Positions 43,147-51,922 of a stretch of 64,000 bases of DNA are shown in pieces. A program made the translations under genes and the position numbers. The stretch covers positions 2,484,332-2,548,331 of the forward strand of contig NZ_LT860099.1 in NCBI RefSeq assembly GCF_900184995.1, read 5' to 3'. This DNA comes from Konateibacter massiliensis (GTDB lineage Bacteria; Bacillota; Clostridia; Lachnospirales; Lachnospiraceae). The notes beneath the pieces are model-generated. The model was not told where the DNA came from. It made no database searches and saw only the letters and a program-made list of their open reading frames with translations. The first letter of the stretch is position 1. Every line of letters begins with the position of its first letter.

Positions 43147-43179
43147 GACCATGAAAGCAGCCTATCACTTTTCATGGTC
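43147..43179 (-). terminator. Hairpin with short U run after the two-component operon
   Basis: GACCATGAAA and TTTCATGGTC form a perfect 10-bp stem with a 13-base loop; on the minus strand it is followed by TTTTGT. It could end the kinase-regulator transcript. It also lies immediately after a TATAAT (minus strand, 43187-43182), so it could be the 5' hairpin of the ABC transcript. Confidence 0.55.
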
Positions 43180-43210
43180 TCATTATAGCGCACTATTTCT
43201 TAATAAGTCT

Positions 43211-43237
43211 TTTATCATCCCTTATCAATTCCTTATC
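43211..43237 (-). promoter_or_regulatory. Direct repeats, likely response-regulator binding site
   Basis: On the minus strand GATAAG, GATAAG and GATAAA recur at 11 and 10 base intervals, upstream of a TATAAT. Tandem half-sites at one helical turn are typical of OmpR-family regulators. They lie between the sensor kinase gene and the ABC exporter genes. Confidence 0.55.
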
Positions 43238-43247
43238 TGTTTCTTAA

Positions 43248-44561
43248 CTAGACTATCCTAACCCCGATTTCCACCACAAATCCGCCCTCGTTGTAGCAGT
43301 TGAGAGAGCCTCTCATGCCCTCCATAAACAGCTTGGCAAGGTACATGCCAAGCCCGGAGCCGGAAGTGTTTTTCACCTTTTCACCCGAGCCGCGGTAATA
43401 TTTCTGAGTGATAAGAGGAAGCTCTTCCTCTGCTGCACCTTCTCCCAAATCCTTTATCTTAATCTTAAGAAGCTTTTCTTGCTTATCAATTAAAAATTCC
43501 ACCCAAATATCCGTATCCGCATACTTATAGGAATTGCTCACGACGTTGTCAATAACCTGGCTTAATCGCAGCTCATCGCAGTAAACAAGGCACTTCGGCA
43601 GCTCATTTTGGAAATGAATTTTACCGTAATGGTTTATTTCCTCAAGCATTTTTCCTATCATTGTACTGCCTGTCTCCTGCGGCATAATCTTTAGCATTTC
43701 CAGCTCCTCCAAGGTTGCGTGGAACATATCACTGATTAATTTATCAATAATATCCGCCTTGCGGTAGATGATTTTTATTTTTTCACGATTAAACTCTGAA
43801 AGCGCACCTTGCTCTTCTGTCCGAATCAAATCTGTCTGCGTCCGATTTCCTTGTTCCTGTGTCTTAGCCTCAATCAGCTCACAGATGGCCTTAATTGTTG
43901 AGACAGGTGTTTTAATATCGTGGGAAAGCTGTGCCACCAGCTCTTTTTTGCTTTTATTGGCTTCGTATTCTGCCTGTCTTGCCCGCTTTAGCTCCTCACG
44001 CATCAAATCAAAGCTCTCTGTAAAGGCTCCAAAGTAATTGTTTTTCTGCATATCAAGGGGGAGGTCCAAATTTCCTTCTGCCACACTACGGGCAAAATAT
44101 TGCATTTTTCGAAACGGTCTTATCATCTGCATATAAAGATAGAGCACAAAAGCAACCACAGCCGCCCACACCGCTCCTATAAAAAGAAACAGTATCTTTG
44201 CCAGCCGAGCCCTTTCCTGCTCTTTCATATATCCGTAATCCGTAAACGCAATCTTTCCTATTGTCTCTCCTTGAACATCTAAGTCGAGAGTAATCCAGCC
44301 TTTTTCCACCGCCTCATTTACTTTTTGGCTGTAATTCTCATCTTCCTTAAAAAAAAGTTCATAGGATAAATCTTTGACTTCCCCGCTTTTTGTCAAGTCT
44401 GCTTCGTCACTTTCAGCAAGCTTTTCCACAGTTTTCACCGCGTCGTTAATTTTTACAATATCAACAGTACTCTGTTTCATCTCAAAGAGGAAATAATAGG
44501 AAGCAACTAGAAATACTCCGAATACCAAGGTAACACAAAATAGAAGTTTTTTAGTCTTCAT
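43248..44561 (-). CDS. Sensor histidine kinase
   Basis: A 437-residue membrane kinase. Helices at about 7-27 and 128-148 bracket a short extracytoplasmic domain of about 100 residues. A HAMP-like region (MIRPFRKMQYFARSVAEGNL) precedes the phosphorylation box LVAQLSHDIKTPVSTIKAI near residue 210, and the ATPase has VIDNVVSNSYKYAD and GSGLGMYLAKLFMEGM. It overlaps its regulator gene by 11 bases. Its likely target is the adjacent ABC exporter operon. Confidence 0.94.
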   Translation of the reverse strand: MKTKKLLFCVTLVFGVFLVASYYFLFEMKQSTVDIVKINDAVKTVEKLAESDEADLTKSGEVKDLSYELFFKEDENYSQKVNEAVEKGWITLDLDVQGETIGKIAFTDYGYMKEQERARLAKILFLFIGAVWAAVVAFVLYLYMQMIRPFRKMQYFARSVAEGNLDLPLDMQKNNYFGAFTESFDLMREELKRARQAEYEANKSKKELVAQLSHDIKTPVSTIKAICELIEAKTQEQGNRTQTDLIRTEEQGALSEFNREKIKIIYRKADIIDKLISDMFHATLEELEMLKIMPQETGSTMIGKMLEEINHYGKIHFQNELPKCLVYCDELRLSQVIDNVVSNSYKYADTDIWVEFLIDKQEKLLKIKIKDLGEGAAEEELPLITQKYYRGSGEKVKNTSGSGLGMYLAKLFMEGMRGSLNCYNEGGFVVEIGVRIV

Positions 44562-45231
44562 AGATGTACCCCGTTCCCCAAACCGTCTTGATATGCTTTG
44601 GCTGATTGGGATTTTCCTCTATCTTTTCCCTGATTTTTCGAATATGTACATTCAATGTGCCGTCGCTGAAAAAGGTATCTCCCCACACCCTTTCAAACAA
44701 CTCATCCTTGGTAATTACTTTATTTTTATTTTGATAAAGGTAGTGAAACAGCTTAAATTCCTTTGTCTTAAGCTGTGCATCCTGCCCCTTCACAAATACC
44801 TTCATGGCTTTTGCATCAACTAATAGCTCTTTATCCGCTATGCTCTGCACCCTGCTGCTTTGTATGTCCTCGTACCGCTTTAGTATGACTTTCACCTTAG
44901 CAAGAAGGATGCTCAGGGAATAAGGCTTTTTTACATAATCGTCTCCACCGATATTAAGGGCAATGAGCACATCATCATCGCTCTGCCTTGCACTGATGAA
45001 TAAAATTGGAATATCTGTTTTCTCCCGAAGAACCTTACAAAGCGTAAAACCACTTTCATCTCCCAGATTAATGTCGAGAAGAATCAGTCCGATTTCATGG
45101 TTCTCCAATATTTCCAGACATTGCGCACTGTCAAATGCAGCAATTGTACTCACCCCGAACATTTCAAAATATTCGCTGGTTGCCGCCGCAAGCTCCTTTT
45201 CATCATCTACAATCAAGCAATCGTATGTCAT
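44551..45231 (-). CDS. OmpR-family response regulator
   Basis: A 226-residue response regulator with a receiver domain (DDEKEL, phospho-Asp in LILLDINLGDESG, Lys in YVKKPYSL) and a C-terminal winged helix (LKTKEFKLFHYLYQNKNKVI, ending VWGTGYIYED). It is cotranscribed with the sensor kinase just downstream and is expected to bind the GATAAG repeats before the ABC exporter genes. Confidence 0.95.
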   Translation of the reverse strand: MTYDCLIVDDEKELAAATSEYFEMFGVSTIAAFDSAQCLEILENHEIGLILLDINLGDESGFTLCKVLREKTDIPILFISARQSDDDVLIALNIGGDDYVKKPYSLSILLAKVKVILKRYEDIQSSRVQSIADKELLVDAKAMKVFVKGQDAQLKTKEFKLFHYLYQNKNKVITKDELFERVWGDTFFSDGTLNVHIRKIREKIEENPNQPKHIKTVWGTGYIYED

Positions 45232-45303
45232 ATGCCTATCCCCCTAATCACTGTTGTTGTTTGCCCTTTGGCTTTCACAGCAATTATATCGTGCTTTTCC
45301 TCA

Positions 45304-46125
45304 TTATACTACACGAAGGGTATCTTTTTCCATATTTTTATATTTTCCAATCGGAACAATCAAAGGTGAAAGAGAAACCGGATCCTCAATAACTGTGCAG
45401 TTTAAGCCGAATATTTCCTGAATCAGCTCAGGTGAAATAATCTCCTTCGGTGTGCCTTCCACCACCAGCTTTCCGCTTCGTATCGCAAACAGATAATCTG
45501 CGTAACGCGCAGAAAGATTGATATCGTGCAGTACCATTACAATCGTAGTACCTTTTTTCCTGTTCAGCTCGGTCAGAAGATCCAAAATTTCAACCTGATA
45601 GGCAATGTCCAAAAATGTGGTCGGCTCATCAAGAAGAAGGATATCCGTCTGCTGTGCGAGTGCCAGAGCAATCCAGACACGCTGTCTTTGTCCGCCGGAC
45701 AGTTCATCAGCATTTCGGTTTGCAAGCTCTGTGATTCCCATAATCTCCATCGCTTCCTCGACTGCCTCAAAATCACTTTTATTCATGCTCTTTAAGAGCG
45801 TCCGGTAAGGAAAACGCCCTCTGCAAATAAGGTCAAACACCGTGATTCCCTCCGGCACAACAGGTGACTGCGGAAGAAGCCCCAGCGTCTGCGCCAATGT
45901 TTTGGAAGGATAGGAGGTAATACTTTTTCCGTCCAGCACGATATTGCCCTCCTCCGGTTTAATGAGCCTTGAAAAGGTCTTTAAAAGCGTGGATTTGCCA
46001 CAGCCGTTTGCGCCTATAATAACGCTTATTTTATTACTTGGTATCGAAACCTCTATTCCGTCAATAATTACCTTCTTGTCATATCCGGCAACAATTTTTT
46101 CTGCTGAAAGCATATGTTTTTCCAT
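45304..46125 (-). CDS. Iron-siderophore ABC importer ATPase (FepC/FhuC-like)
   Basis: A 273-residue FecE-type ATPase: Walker A GANGCGKST, signature LSGGQRQRVWIALA, Walker B DILLLDEPTTFLD, switch MVLHDINLSARYAD. It is the last gene of the four-gene siderophore operon, overlapping the permease by one base. The C-terminal extension after residue 235 is ordinary for the family. Compared with the heme ATPase at 22-23 kb it is clearly a paralogue, not a duplicate. Confidence 0.94.
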   Translation of the reverse strand: MEKHMLSAEKIVAGYDKKVIIDGIEVSIPSNKISVIIGANGCGKSTLLKTFSRLIKPEEGNIVLDGKSITSYPSKTLAQTLGLLPQSPVVPEGITVFDLICRGRFPYRTLLKSMNKSDFEAVEEAMEIMGITELANRNADELSGGQRQRVWIALALAQQTDILLLDEPTTFLDIAYQVEILDLLTELNRKKGTTIVMVLHDINLSARYADYLFAIRSGKLVVEGTPKEIISPELIQEIFGLNCTVIEDPVSLSPLIVPIGKYKNMEKDTLRVV

Positions 46126-47159
46126 TACACACTTTCTCCTTTCCTATTCATACTCACCAGTAAAAACAGCATATAGGGAGCACCTAAAATACCCGTGATA
46201 ACGCCGACCGGATACCTTGTTCCCAAGGCATACTGTCCGACCAGATCTGCCGCCAGCACAAGAATAGCTCCGACCAATCCGGCAGGTATCGTATTCACTC
46301 TGCCCTTTCCGATGAGCTTTGATGCAATCGGTCCTGATAAAAAGGCAACGGAGGCAATTGGTCCCGTCACCGACGTTGCAAATGCAACTAAGAAAACCGC
46401 TGCAAATATAAGCATCAGATAAGTCAGCTTTATTTTTACACCCAAGGTAATCGCTGAGGCATCACCAAGCTGTAGCACCTGCAAATGTCTGCTTAACACT
46501 GTGATAAACAATCCGACTGTCACAACAACGATAAACAGGCTTGGTACGCTCTTCATCTGAACACCGTTCAGACTTCCGTTTAGCCAGCGAAGCGCCGTCG
46601 CCACGTCGTATTCCGCGCTCTTTAGCAGAATAAACGAAGTTGCCGCATGCATCATCGCCTGTATACCGATACCGATTAAGATAAGTCTGCCCTTGGAAAA
46701 GCCTTTTCCTTGTGAGAGAAGAAAAATAAGTGCTGCTACCAAAAGGCCTGATATAAGAGCCACAAGGGACACCGCATTTCCGCTCATATGAAGCATTAAA
46801 ATACAAAAGACAGCGGCAACACTTGAACCCGAGGTAACTCCGATAATGTCGGGGCTTGCCAGATCATTTCGAAGAAGGGTCTGAAAAGTATTGCCTGCCA
46901 TCCCAAACGCAAGTCCAGCCAATGCTCCGATAAGTAAGCGCGGCAGTCTAAGTGTCTGAATTGTAAACGCCGCATTTCCGGTTTCAATTCCTTTTAAAAC
47001 ATCGACAACCGTAGAAAAAGAGTATATGGTATTGCCATACAAAAGCATCACGAGAGACAATAGGATAACAAGCACGGCAAACGTAAGCGTCATGGCAATA
47101 TAACGCCTTTTTCTCTTCGTATATCCTGCCTGAATAAAATTATTATTTTCTGATATCAT
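46125..47159 (-). CDS. Iron-siderophore ABC importer permease (FepG-like)
   Basis: A 344-residue FecCD-family permease with about ten membrane helices; motifs LRLPRLLIGALAGLAFGMAG, NDLASPDIIGVTSGSSVAAV and VTGPIASVAFLSGPIASKLIG. It forms a heterodimer with the preceding permease. Confidence 0.94.
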   Translation of the reverse strand: MISENNNFIQAGYTKRKRRYIAMTLTFAVLVILLSLVMLLYGNTIYSFSTVVDVLKGIETGNAAFTIQTLRLPRLLIGALAGLAFGMAGNTFQTLLRNDLASPDIIGVTSGSSVAAVFCILMLHMSGNAVSLVALISGLLVAALIFLLSQGKGFSKGRLILIGIGIQAMMHAATSFILLKSAEYDVATALRWLNGSLNGVQMKSVPSLFIVVVTVGLFITVLSRHLQVLQLGDASAITLGVKIKLTYLMLIFAAVFLVAFATSVTGPIASVAFLSGPIASKLIGKGRVNTIPAGLVGAILVLAADLVGQYALGTRYPVGVITGILGAPYMLFLLVSMNRKGESV

Positions 47160-48154
47160 AAAAATTTTACCTTTGCCTTTCTTGCAATAAAAATAAAGAA
47201 TGGTGCTCCGAGGAATGCTGTCACAATACCTACCTCCAGCTCTCCCGGGCTTCCTATCACTCGTCCGATTACGTCAGAGACAGTCAAAAGACAGGCCCCT
47301 CCGATTGCGGACAGCGGAATAATATATTTTAAGTCCGGTCCGAAAATAAACCGGATCAAGTGAGGAACCATAAGCCCCACAAAGCCGATTGGTCCGGCAA
47401 GTGCCGTGGTTGCTCCGCATAGTACGACTCCTGCAAGCGCACCTAATCCCCGCACTAATTTTGTGTTAATGCCAAGTCCTGCCGCCATCTCATCTCCGAG
47501 TGCCAGACAGTTCAAGGACGGTATGAGGCAGACTGCCAGAATAAAGCCGACAATCAGATACGGTGCCATAATCGAGATATCTCCCCAGCCCGTTCCTCCT
47601 ATGCTGCCAACCTGCCAAAAGCGAAATTCGTCCATAACACTTGTTTTTGGCAGCATAACGGTGCTTACCAATGAGGATAATGCCATGCTCGTCGCAGCTC
47701 CCGCTAAGGCAAGCTTAATCGGTGTCGGTCCGCCGCTTCCCATTGAGGCGATGCCGTATACAAAAATAGCCGCAAGGCTTCCTCCAACAAGTGCAAGCCA
47801 GATATACTGCTGCGGTAAATTAATATGAAAAAAGGCAATCCCGCATACAACAAACAGCGATGCCCCTGTGTTTACTCCTAAAATACTTGGGTCTGCAATT
47901 GGGTTTCTCGTAATTGACTGCATAAGGGCACCCGAAACTCCGAGTGCCCCTCCTGCTACCATACCAAAAACCGTTCTGGGAATTCTTGCCTGTACTACGC
48001 TCACGGTAAAAGCTTCCTCCGCCGTTCCCCCTAAAACCGCCATTACTTCATGAAACGGAATATTCCGGGAACCAAATGCCAGTGAAAGTATTCCGCATAG
48101 GACAAGTCCTGCAAGCCCTGCCAGAATTGTGATTATTTTGATATTTGTTCTCAT
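47156..48154 (-). CDS. Iron-siderophore ABC importer permease (FepD-like)
   Basis: A 332-residue FecCD-family permease; motifs QARIPRTVFGMVAGGALGVS, ITRNPIADPSILGVNTGASL and LAGPIGFVGLMVPHLIRFIF. The genes on both sides overlap it by 4 bases, so translation is coupled along the operon. Confidence 0.94.
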   Translation of the reverse strand: MRTNIKIITILAGLAGLVLCGILSLAFGSRNIPFHEVMAVLGGTAEEAFTVSVVQARIPRTVFGMVAGGALGVSGALMQSITRNPIADPSILGVNTGASLFVVCGIAFFHINLPQQYIWLALVGGSLAAIFVYGIASMGSGGPTPIKLALAGAATSMALSSLVSTVMLPKTSVMDEFRFWQVGSIGGTGWGDISIMAPYLIVGFILAVCLIPSLNCLALGDEMAAGLGINTKLVRGLGALAGVVLCGATTALAGPIGFVGLMVPHLIRFIFGPDLKYIIPLSAIGGACLLTVSDVIGRVIGSPGELEVGIVTAFLGAPFFIFIARKAKVKFL

Positions 48155-49275
48155 TTTACTTTTTCTGCCGCCTCACTTAACAAGGATAAATATTCGTCAA
48201 TTGTTGCCGGAATGGATAAGATAGACGGTGTACAGGAAGCTGAGATTTCTGCTGTGTCCTCTATCATAACTACTGAGCCGTTTGCGATTGCTGGTAATGT
48301 TCCGACTAAGGAATCTGCCTGCAAAGTCTCAAGCACAGATGCATCACCATAAGTAACAATGATATCAATACCGGTTAACTGATCAATGTTTTCAGCGCTT
48401 ACTGTAACTGTAAAGCTTGTTTCGCCCTCTGCAAGTGCTGTCACACTCTCTGGAAATGCAAGTCCAAGATCTGTCAGGTAAGCCGCTCTTGGATCTACCG
48501 GAAGATAAACATAAAAGGTTCCCAAATCAGAAGGACTGAAATACATGAAAGCTGCTGTCTTTCCTTCTAAAACGCTGTGCTCACTTACTTTTGTGCTGAT
48601 TAACTCGTCTGTCTGTGCAATTAATTCTTTTGCTTCAGCTTCTTTTCCCATGCCCTTGGCATCCATTAAAACCTGATCTCTCCAATAGGTCTGCCATGCA
48701 TATTCCGGATATGCAACAACCGGAGCAATCTGGCTTAACAAGTCATATTCTTCCTGTGTAATTCCTGAATATGCCGCCAAAATAACGTCTGGATTTGAAT
48801 CGCTGATTGCTTCGTAGTTTAAACCGTCTGTATCATCAAATACTACAATATCTTCATTTGCAACTCCAAGCTCCTCGTATGCCGCTGCTGTCCAAGGAAG
48901 TAAGCCTGTTTCATTTACTGCACCATAGTTTGCTTTGGATATTCCTACCGGAACAACACCAAGTGCCAACGGTACATCCTGATTTCCCCATGAGATTGTT
49001 GCTACACGCTGTGGCTCACTCTCAATTACAGTCTCTCCGAATGCATGTGTAATTGTAATCGGATAGGTAACCTCTGCTGCTTCCGCTGTTGTATCAGCAG
49101 CTTCATTTCCCTCTTTGTCTGCTGTCTCTTCTGTTGTAGCTGCCGCCTCTGTCGCTGTGCTCTCTGTTTCGCCAGCCGCTCCTGTGTCGGTTGAAGTCTG
49201 GCTGCTGCAGCCTGCCATCAAGCTCGCTGCCACTAACAGTGTCAATATGCTTGAACTGATTCTTTTTAATTTCAT
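48151..49275 (-). CDS. Iron-siderophore binding lipoprotein (FepB/FhuD-like)
   Basis: A 374-residue lipoprotein with signal peptide and lipobox LMAGC (Cys near 23), then a Thr/Ala/Glu-rich linker and a class III binding domain (ITITHAFGETVIESEPQRVATISW near 72, EAISDSNPDVILAAYSG near 160, the connecting helix near 215-235). First gene of the siderophore operon, behind a consensus promoter with an iron-type operator. The siderophore is not identifiable from sequence; no biosynthesis genes are nearby, so use of foreign siderophores is likely. Confidence 0.94.
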   Translation of the reverse strand: MKLKRISSSILTLLVAASLMAGCSSQTSTDTGAAGETESTATEAAATTEETADKEGNEAADTTAEAAEVTYPITITHAFGETVIESEPQRVATISWGNQDVPLALGVVPVGISKANYGAVNETGLLPWTAAAYEELGVANEDIVVFDDTDGLNYEAISDSNPDVILAAYSGITQEEYDLLSQIAPVVAYPEYAWQTYWRDQVLMDAKGMGKEAEAKELIAQTDELISTKVSEHSVLEGKTAAFMYFSPSDLGTFYVYLPVDPRAAYLTDLGLAFPESVTALAEGETSFTVTVSAENIDQLTGIDIIVTYGDASVLETLQADSLVGTLPAIANGSVVMIEDTAEISASCTPSILSIPATIDEYLSLLSEAAEKVK

Positions 49276-49308
49276 AATATTTCCTCCTGATATATGTATA
49301 TAACTCTT

Positions 49309-49324
49309 GTTAGCATTGTCTAAC
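49309..49324. promoter_or_regulatory. GTTAG-N6-CTAAC operator of the siderophore operon
   Basis: GTTAGCATTGTCTAAC is the second copy of the half-site pair seen at 31776. It begins 8 bases after the -10 box, covering the transcription start, as expected for a repressor site. Confidence 0.7.
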
Positions 49325-49332
49325 TCATAGGT

Positions 49333-49361
49333 ATTATAAATGCTGCCACACTTCCTGTCAA
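49333..49361 (-). promoter_or_regulatory. Perfect sigma-A promoter of the siderophore operon
   Basis: On the minus strand TTGACA (49361-49356) and TATAAT (49338-49333) are 17 bases apart, a full consensus match. Strong basal strength with repression is typical for iron-uptake genes. Confidence 0.88.
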
Positions 49362-49404
49362 CTAAAATTATTAAAATATATTAAAATATTTTTAATTATC
49401 CAGC

Positions 49405-50421
49405 TTACAGGGTAAAACTGTCATGCAGCAGCAAATCGCAAGAATACTGATAATGCATCTGTTTTGCTTCTTTTCCTTCCGCCAGTTGAAGTGCCATGTC
49501 AAAGGCTTTGATTGTAATCTCATCAATCGGGCGTGCTATCATCGAAAGCGATGGAATATAATTGATAATGTGCTCCGCGTCCTTCGATGACCCAAAGCAT
49601 AAAAGCTCTGCATCCCGCGGTATCAAAAAATGATTGCGGGCAAGAAGTGGAATAGCTCCAAATGCCAGTGAGGTGCTCATACAGACTATCATTTCCGGTT
49701 TTTGCTCCATTTTCAAAATACTTCGTGCCGCAATCGCGCCTCCGATCATCGTATTTTCCGTTACGATAAAGTCTTCCTTTAAAAGCTTCACCTTGTTTTC
49801 TTCACAAGTCTTTATAAATAGATTCAAATATTCATCACCGTACTCTAATCCATCGTTCCCTGAAAGAATACGGATTCTTTTATATCCCTTAGCCGCAATC
49901 ATCCGAACTGCCTGCGTAATGGCTTCATCTGCCCTGCAACGCACACCGGAGTGTTTCGCACTCAAATGATCATACAAAACAAACGGGAGGCTCATATTCT
50001 GTTTTTCCAAGTCAGCCAAATCCTTCTCACTCTCAATACTGACAACCGCAGAATCATAGGCAGATATCTGAACCCTATTTATTTTCTCCAGAAGATGCCC
50101 TGCCTCGTATGGACACAGCAGCACATCATAGGTGCGGTTTGTCCGCTTCATATGCTTGTTGATACCGGCATAAACAACACTCATGTCTATCCAGGTAGAA
50201 TGGGCAGGAATAAAAAAAGCAATGGTTGGCTCCCATTCTTTTTCTTCACTGATATTACCGACGGAGGAATTTATCTTATATTCAAGCTGTTTTGCCGCCC
50301 GAAGTACCTTTTGGGCAGTGCTGTCAGCCACCTTATGTTCCTTTGCCATCCCGTTCAACACAAAGCTTACAGTGGATACCGATACCCCTGCAAGCTTCGC
50401 CACGTCTTTCATAACTGCCAT
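49405..50421 (-). CDS. LacI-family transcriptional regulator
   Basis: A 338-residue LacI/GalR repressor. The helix-turn-helix is AVMKDVAKLAGVSVSTVSFV, with hinge KVLRAAKQLEYKIN, and a binding-protein-like effector domain. The start at 50421 has AAGGAGG; the longer reading has none. It is divergent from the NAD-salvage operon and downstream of nothing else on its strand. Its target is unclear: sugar genes are absent nearby. Ligand unknown. Confidence 0.93.
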   Translation of the reverse strand: MAVMKDVAKLAGVSVSTVSFVLNGMAKEHKVADSTAQKVLRAAKQLEYKINSSVGNISEEKEWEPTIAFFIPAHSTWIDMSVVYAGINKHMKRTNRTYDVLLCPYEAGHLLEKINRVQISAYDSAVVSIESEKDLADLEKQNMSLPFVLYDHLSAKHSGVRCRADEAITQAVRMIAAKGYKRIRILSGNDGLEYGDEYLNLFIKTCEENKVKLLKEDFIVTENTMIGGAIAARSILKMEQKPEMIVCMSTSLAFGAIPLLARNHFLIPRDAELLCFGSSKDAEHIINYIPSLSMIARPIDEITIKAFDMALQLAEGKEAKQMHYQYSCDLLLHDSFTL

Positions 50422-50606
50422 GTTCTTCCTCCTTTGTTTTTTATAAAGCAAATTAAATATAACTGGTTTTGTATTATTTTTCAACTACTATCTTAAACTT
50501 ATTAAAAAATAAACCAATTGGAAAAAATTAGCTGGATTATGCTATACTATACTTTATAATTTGGAGGAACAGATAAGCAAAACAAATCATTCAGGAGGAA
50601 CAAATA

Positions 50607-51119
50607 ATGAAGAGGACACTGATTGTAGTAGATATGCAAAATGACTTTATTGACGGCTCCTTGGGCACTAAGGAAGCACAGGCGATTGTTGGAAATGTAA
50701 AAAAGAAAATCGCTGAATATGAAGCTCGCCAAGATGAAATTATTTTTACAAGGGATACACACAAAAAAAATTATCTCGAGACAAGCGAGGGAAAAAAATT
50801 GCCGGTCGAGCATTGTATCGAGGGAACCGACGGTTGGAAAATTGCGGACGGCTTGGAAGTGCCAGGCTGTAACTATATTGACAAGCCAAACTTTGGCTGG
50901 ATTGGCTGGAGCGATATGGAGCTTTCAGACGTCGAACTGATCGGGCTTTGCACCGATATCTGTGTTGTCTCAAACGCATTGATTTTAAAAGCAGCCTTCC
51001 CGGATATTGAAGTCACAGTGGACGCAAGCTGTTGTGCCGGTGTGACACCTGACACCCACAAGGCGGCACTGGAAACAATGAAAATGTGTCAGGTCAACGT
51101 GATTGGGGAAGCGCTATGA
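50607..51119 (+). CDS. pncA: Nicotinamidase-like cysteine hydrolase
   Basis: A 170-residue isochorismatase-fold hydrolase. The N-terminal Asp is in VVDMQNDFIDGSL, the metal/acid region in FTRDTH, the Lys in IDKPNFGW, and the catalytic Cys in TDICVVSNAL near residue 120. These are the nicotinamidase catalytic Asp-Lys-Cys features, and the operon supports deamidation of nicotinamide to nicotinate. An AGGAGG site precedes the ATG. It is the first gene of the NAD operon and overlaps the next by ATGA. Confidence 0.88.
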   Translation: MKRTLIVVDMQNDFIDGSLGTKEAQAIVGNVKKKIAEYEARQDEIIFTRDTHKKNYLETSEGKKLPVEHCIEGTDGWKIADGLEVPGCNYIDKPNFGWIGWSDMELSDVELIGLCTDICVVSNALILKAAFPDIEVTVDASCCAGVTPDTHKAALETMKMCQVNVIGEAL

Positions 51120-51922
51120 TTAAGTTAGAAAATAAGATAATTAATATCAATAAATTCCCGGACGGAACCTTACTTTTGAAAGAGGACGTTCCGGTCAATT
51201 TTGAAGGACATCGCACAGCCTCTATCGAATGGCTGTTTGAGAGCAACGAGGAGCTGGTGGCACTCATTTATTTAGCAAAGCACTTGCGCGCCCACGGCAT
51301 TTCTGCGTTACATTTGAAAATGCCTTATATCCCGAATGCACGTCAGGACCGCGTAAAAAATACCGAAGACGTATTTACGTTAAAATATTTTGCAGAGATA
51401 CTCAATGACTTAAATTTCCGCTCTGTGACCGTGCTTGATCCACATTCAAGCGTGAGTGAAGCATTGCTTCATAACCTTGTCGTAAAATCTCCTAAAAATT
51501 TGGTTGATAAGGTTATCTCTTCCATCGGCAGTGAGAATTTAACGATGTTTTACCCGGATGAAGGCGCCTGCAAGCGCTATTCTTTCATGTTTTCTCTCCC
51601 TTATGCATTCGGCATAAAAAAGCGCGACTGGGAAAGCGGCAAAATAGATGGTTTGGACGTATCGGGGATGACCGACCTGATAAGCGGAAAAAATATTCTG
51701 ATTGTGGATGATATCTCAAGCTATGGCGGCACCTTCTATCACAGTGCAAAAAAATTAAAGGAACTTGGCGCGGACAAAATCTATCTGTATTTCTCCCATT
51801 GTGAGAATTCCATTCTTGACGGTGAGGCATTGAAAAGCGGATTGCTTGAAAAAGTATTTACGACAAACAGTATTTTCACAAAAGAAGATGAAAGAATCGA
51901 GGTAATGAACTATGAAGCGTAA
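51116..51922 (+). CDS. prs: Ribose-phosphate pyrophosphokinase-like protein
   Basis: A 268-residue PRPP synthetase homologue, shorter than the ~315-residue housekeeping enzyme. The flexible loop (PYIPNARQDRV near residue 77), the DPHSS metal region near 115 and the PRPP-binding loop ILIVDDISSYGGTF near 201 are kept. It would supply PRPP to the phosphoribosyltransferase encoded next. Its shortness and divergence suggest a pathway-dedicated copy rather than the main Prs. It overlaps both neighbours (4 and 11 bases). Confidence 0.88.
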   Translation: MIKLENKIININKFPDGTLLLKEDVPVNFEGHRTASIEWLFESNEELVALIYLAKHLRAHGISALHLKMPYIPNARQDRVKNTEDVFTLKYFAEILNDLNFRSVTVLDPHSSVSEALLHNLVVKSPKNLVDKVISSIGSENLTMFYPDEGACKRYSFMFSLPYAFGIKKRDWESGKIDGLDVSGMTDLISGKNILIVDDISSYGGTFYHSAKKLKELGADKIYLYFSHCENSILDGEALKSGLLEKVFTTNSIFTKEDERIEVMNYEA

